Assembly: GCA_004376975.1 (NCBI GenBank)
Contig: SOJA01000199.1
Location: 1-5,991 of the forward strand
From: Candidatus Bathyarchaeota archaeon
GTDB lineage: Archaea; Thermoproteota; Bathyarchaeia; Bathyarchaeales; UBA233
Direction of reading: 5' to 3'
DNA length: 5,991 bases
Shown one piece after another: positions 4,029 to 5,991 of this stretch. Numbering within the stretch: position 1 is the first letter of the stretch; each line of letters opens with the position of its first letter. The notes under the pieces were generated by a model. That model ran no database searches. It saw only the letters and a list, made by a program, of their open reading frames with translations, and was not told the DNA's origin. The position numbers and the translations under genes are program-made.

Positions 4029-5991
4029 TTAGACTACCTCTTTAACAAGCGAAGTTCCTTCAACGTTTTGAACTGTAATTATGTGAACGTCTTTTCCCGT
4101 GAACGTTATCTGACTAGGCGTGATTGCTAAGTATTGGGCATCCAGTCCCTTAATCGAGGAAACCAGTAGATCAGCGATAATCTCTCTGTTTTTGGGGTCC
4201 ATGTGAATGTCATACTCGTCAACAGCTCTGAACGGAGATCGAACGTGCTGCTGCAACGCGAGGAGAAAACTCATGGTTGCAATACTTCTTTCCCCACCGC
4301 TCTGCGTGTAGGAGTTAAGAGGAACAGGTTTTCCTCCCTTGAAACCCACAAGTATTTCGAGACCTGCATCTTCGATATCATGTTCGTTTACCAACTTAAC
4401 CTCTCCGATCGCTTGAGCTTGTGAAAGGATTCCCGCGTATCGGAGGTTAACATGCTTAAGGAGGTCTTGAATAACCATTCTCCACGCTGTCATCCTCATC
4501 TTTACTTCTTCCAAGGCTTTTTCACGGTTTTCCGCAACCAACTGAGCCTTTTCCTTCAGTTCTAAGTAAAGCTTAGAGTAGGATTCGTACATACGTTCGA
4601 TGTCTTCGGAAACGTCGGCAAGGGCGGCGAGGTGCCCATCTGTCACTCGAATCTCGTCTAAAATCTCTGCAACATTTTTCGTGGGCACGATCTGTGGACC
4701 TGTCTCCTTAGCCTTTTCTACTGCTTCGTCAAGATCAGCAAGCGAGACTTGAAGCTGTTTTTTCAGTTTTTCTAGAGTCTTTGTGGCGATTTCTTTTCGA
4801 TACTGTAGTAAAGCTAAGTTAATCTTATAATCCAAAAGTTCCCCGTTGGTACCTTCGATCTCGAAATTTAGGTGATCCCCCCTTGCTTCAACGTCCGAGA
4901 TTTGGACACGCAACTTTTCGAGTTGCTCGTAGGAGTTTTCAATAGAGGCTTTCAAACCTTCACTTCTAAGGTTTAACTGTTGAGTCCACGTGTTTTCAAA
5001 ATTTTCGTAGGTTTCCTTGAGTTCTGCAAATCGAGTTTTTATATCTATGGGGTTTACAATCCTATGAAATGTCGTCTCTAGCTGCGTTATTTTGTCTAGG
5101 TAGTCCTTTATTCCTTTCTGTCGAATTTCTGACCAAGATTGTGTTTTTTCTATGGTTTGATTGGCCAGTGAAACGCCTACTTCGTGCTTTGCCTTTTCGT
5201 ATTCCAGTTTCAATCGTTTTTGAACAATGTTTTGCCATTCAGTCTTTGCTTGTTCCAGTCTCATCTGAAGCTTGTTTAGTTGATCATTAATGATTTCTGT
5301 TTCATTTTCGACATGTGAGATTTCACTTTGTTTTCCTCGAACCTGATTTCTCAGTTCAGTAACCGTTTTCTCACGCCTTGAAACTTCGGCCCACGCCGAT
5401 TCTCGTTCAAGGAATTTCCGCTTCATTCTTAGCTGTTTTTTCCGTTGGTACCTGTCGTACTGTTCTCTCCAATAGCCCAGCGTCTGTTCAGCAGATTCGA
5501 GGAGCTTGCCCACCGACTCTTCTTGACTTAGGATACGGCTAAGCTTTCGTTGAGCCTTAGAAACGTTTTGGCGGTAGGATTCGAACCCCACCGCTGCTTC
5601 CACCATCTTGAGCTTTTCTTGAGGCTGGAGCACCGTGAACTGTTCCACCATATTTTGGTGCATAATAATTAGCATGTTGTCCGGGTCAACTCCGAGCTTT
5701 GAGAGAAGCCTTTCGACATCTCTCTTATTTGCAGCCCTGTTTTCTAGTTCGAACCAGTATTTTCCGTCACGCCTCAACATTCTAGTCAAAAAAATGTAGT
5801 CTTTATTGATTCTTGGAACTGGTCGACGCCCGCTTTTTCGAGAGTTGTCCAAAACTAACGTGACGCGCGCTTGGTCTTTACCCCATCGAATGAGATCGCT
5901 CAACTTTTTAGATCGTTCGGTGTAGGATTGCCCCAGCGCAACTGAAATCCCAAGCAGTATAGACGACTTGCCTGAGCCGTTAGGTCCGCAA
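4029..5991 (-). CDS. Short SMC-family ATPase with an Smc5-like head, N-terminus beyond the window
   Basis: An ATP-driven DNA-organising or DNA-tethering protein. The frame is open to the right edge, giving 653 visible residues; perhaps 30-40 more are missing. In visible numbering, Walker A is GPNGSGKSS at 2-10, so the TTG at 5903 is internal and not the start. The Q-loop glutamine is in IIMHQNMVEQF near 112, the ABC signature is QSGGERS at 563-569, Walker B is FRAVDE at 587-592 with its catalytic Glu, and the D-loop is MDPKN at 597-601. The C-terminal head follows the Smc5 pattern: a Trp-led helix, then GEVKL, then 'QSGGERS.ATM.FLLALQ', 'SPFR.VDE', 'MDP.N' and finally 'QYLAITPSQI', where ITP is typical of Smc5. 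Heptad-rich coiled coil fills about 140-310 and 320-500. Arms are roughly half the usual SMC length, with only a short VNPIDIK break near 313 and no hinge domain or CxxC hook. Only the first visible residue is Cys. First visible gene of the operon. Confidence 0.88.
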   Translation of the reverse strand, partial: CGPNGSGKSSILLGISVALGQSYTERSKKLSDLIRWGKDQARVTLVLDNSRKSGRRPVPRINKDYIFLTRMLRRDGKYWFELENRAANKRDVERLLSKLGVDPDNMLIIMHQNMVEQFTVLQPQEKLKMVEAAVGFESYRQNVSKAQRKLSRILSQEESVGKLLESAEQTLGYWREQYDRYQRKKQLRMKRKFLERESAWAEVSRREKTVTELRNQVRGKQSEISHVENETEIINDQLNKLQMRLEQAKTEWQNIVQKRLKLEYEKAKHEVGVSLANQTIEKTQSWSEIRQKGIKDYLDKITQLETTFHRIVNPIDIKTRFAELKETYENFENTWTQQLNLRSEGLKASIENSYEQLEKLRVQISDVEARGDHLNFEIEGTNGELLDYKINLALLQYRKEIATKTLEKLKKQLQVSLADLDEAVEKAKETGPQIVPTKNVAEILDEIRVTDGHLAALADVSEDIERMYESYSKLYLELKEKAQLVAENREKALEEVKMRMTAWRMVIQDLLKHVNLRYAGILSQAQAIGEVKLVNEHDIEDAGLEILVGFKGGKPVPLNSYTQSGGERSIATMSFLLALQQHVRSPFRAVDEYDIHMDPKNREIIADLLVSSIKGLDAQYLAITPSQITFTGKDVHIITVQNVEGTSLVKEVV
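4036..4041 (-). promoter_or_regulatory. Ribosome binding site fixing the TTG start of the kleisin
   Basis: AGAGGT on the minus strand lies inside the last codons of the SMC gene, seven bases before the TTG at 4028. Since the SMC stop TAA directly precedes that TTG in the same frame, this site and the stop together define the kleisin start. Confidence 0.6.

Larger units (their letters stand above)
2656..5991 (-). other. Operon for an archaeal Smc5/6-like complex (SMC, kleisin, KITE)
   Basis: Three same-strand genes follow each other without gaps. The SMC stop directly abuts the kleisin TTG, and the kleisin and KITE genes overlap by 4 to 34 bases depending on the KITE start. The order SMC, kleisin, KITE contains every core structural part of an Smc5/6 or other KITE-bearing SMC complex in one transcript, which is strong support for the individual assignments. 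No SUMO-ligase (Nse2-like), RING or nuclease gene is present in the visible part. The promoter and any further upstream partner are beyond the right edge. Confidence 0.75.

Noticed and set aside
4203..5290. Two plus-strand 73-aa frames
   Set aside because: They are opposite the SMC coding sequence, with no supporting signals.
5819..5903. TTG at 5903 as the true SMC start
   Set aside because: The frame continues to the right edge and encodes Walker A (GPNGSGKSS) before that codon, so the gene begins outside the window.
4029..5991. Rad50 or a SbcC-like nuclease partner
   Set aside because: There is no CxxC zinc hook, no Mre11-type gene beside it, and the neighbours look like kleisin and KITE proteins.
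2656..5991. Wadjet (JetABCD) or MukBEF anti-plasmid system
   Set aside because: These also combine SMC, kleisin and KITE, but no JetD-type topoisomerase-related gene is visible. The SMC is far too short for JetC or MukB, and the head phrases fit Smc5 better. A JetD-like gene beyond the right edge cannot be excluded.
1..5991. CRISPR array or insertion sequence
   Set aside because: No regularly spaced repeats, transposase motifs or terminal inverted repeats with target duplications were seen.

Overview
The window looks archaeal. Genes are compact, some starts are TTG with Shine-Dalgarno-like sequences, AT-rich TATA-like boxes sit at the expected distance upstream of several starts, one start looks leaderless, and one predicted surface protein carries five N-glycosylation sequons. 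The lineage cannot be fixed from the sequence. An uncultivated TACK-type archaeon is a reasonable guess but only that.

Left part (1-2613): a run of small membrane or surface proteins that I cannot assign to families. A partial membrane protein leaves the window on the minus strand (1-208). It is divergent from a 142-aa multi-pass membrane protein (286-714). Then come a 131-aa three-helix membrane protein (883-1278), a 290-bp gene-free stretch rich in inverted repeats (1279-1570), a doubtful 80-aa single-helix protein (1571-1813), and a secreted, C-terminally anchored protein with its own promoter (1900-2613). Two of the upstream regions share a 17-bp promoter-proximal sequence, and a hairpin plus T-tract lies at 804-830.

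Right part (2656-5991): a minus-strand operon read from right to left and cut by the right edge. It encodes an SMC ATPase whose head resembles eukaryotic Smc5, a 272-aa protein resembling the Nse4 kleisin at both ends, and a roughly 180-195-aa tandem winged-helix (KITE) protein resembling Nse3/MAGE and Nse1. The genes abut or overlap and appear translationally coupled. Together they make a plausible minimal Smc5/6-type complex: an SMC homodimer closed by a kleisin and decorated by KITE subunits. The SMC is unusually short and has neither a recognisable hinge domain nor a Rad50 zinc hook. This operon is the main discovery of the window. The family assignments come from reading motifs and alignment patterns by eye and need profile or structure searches.
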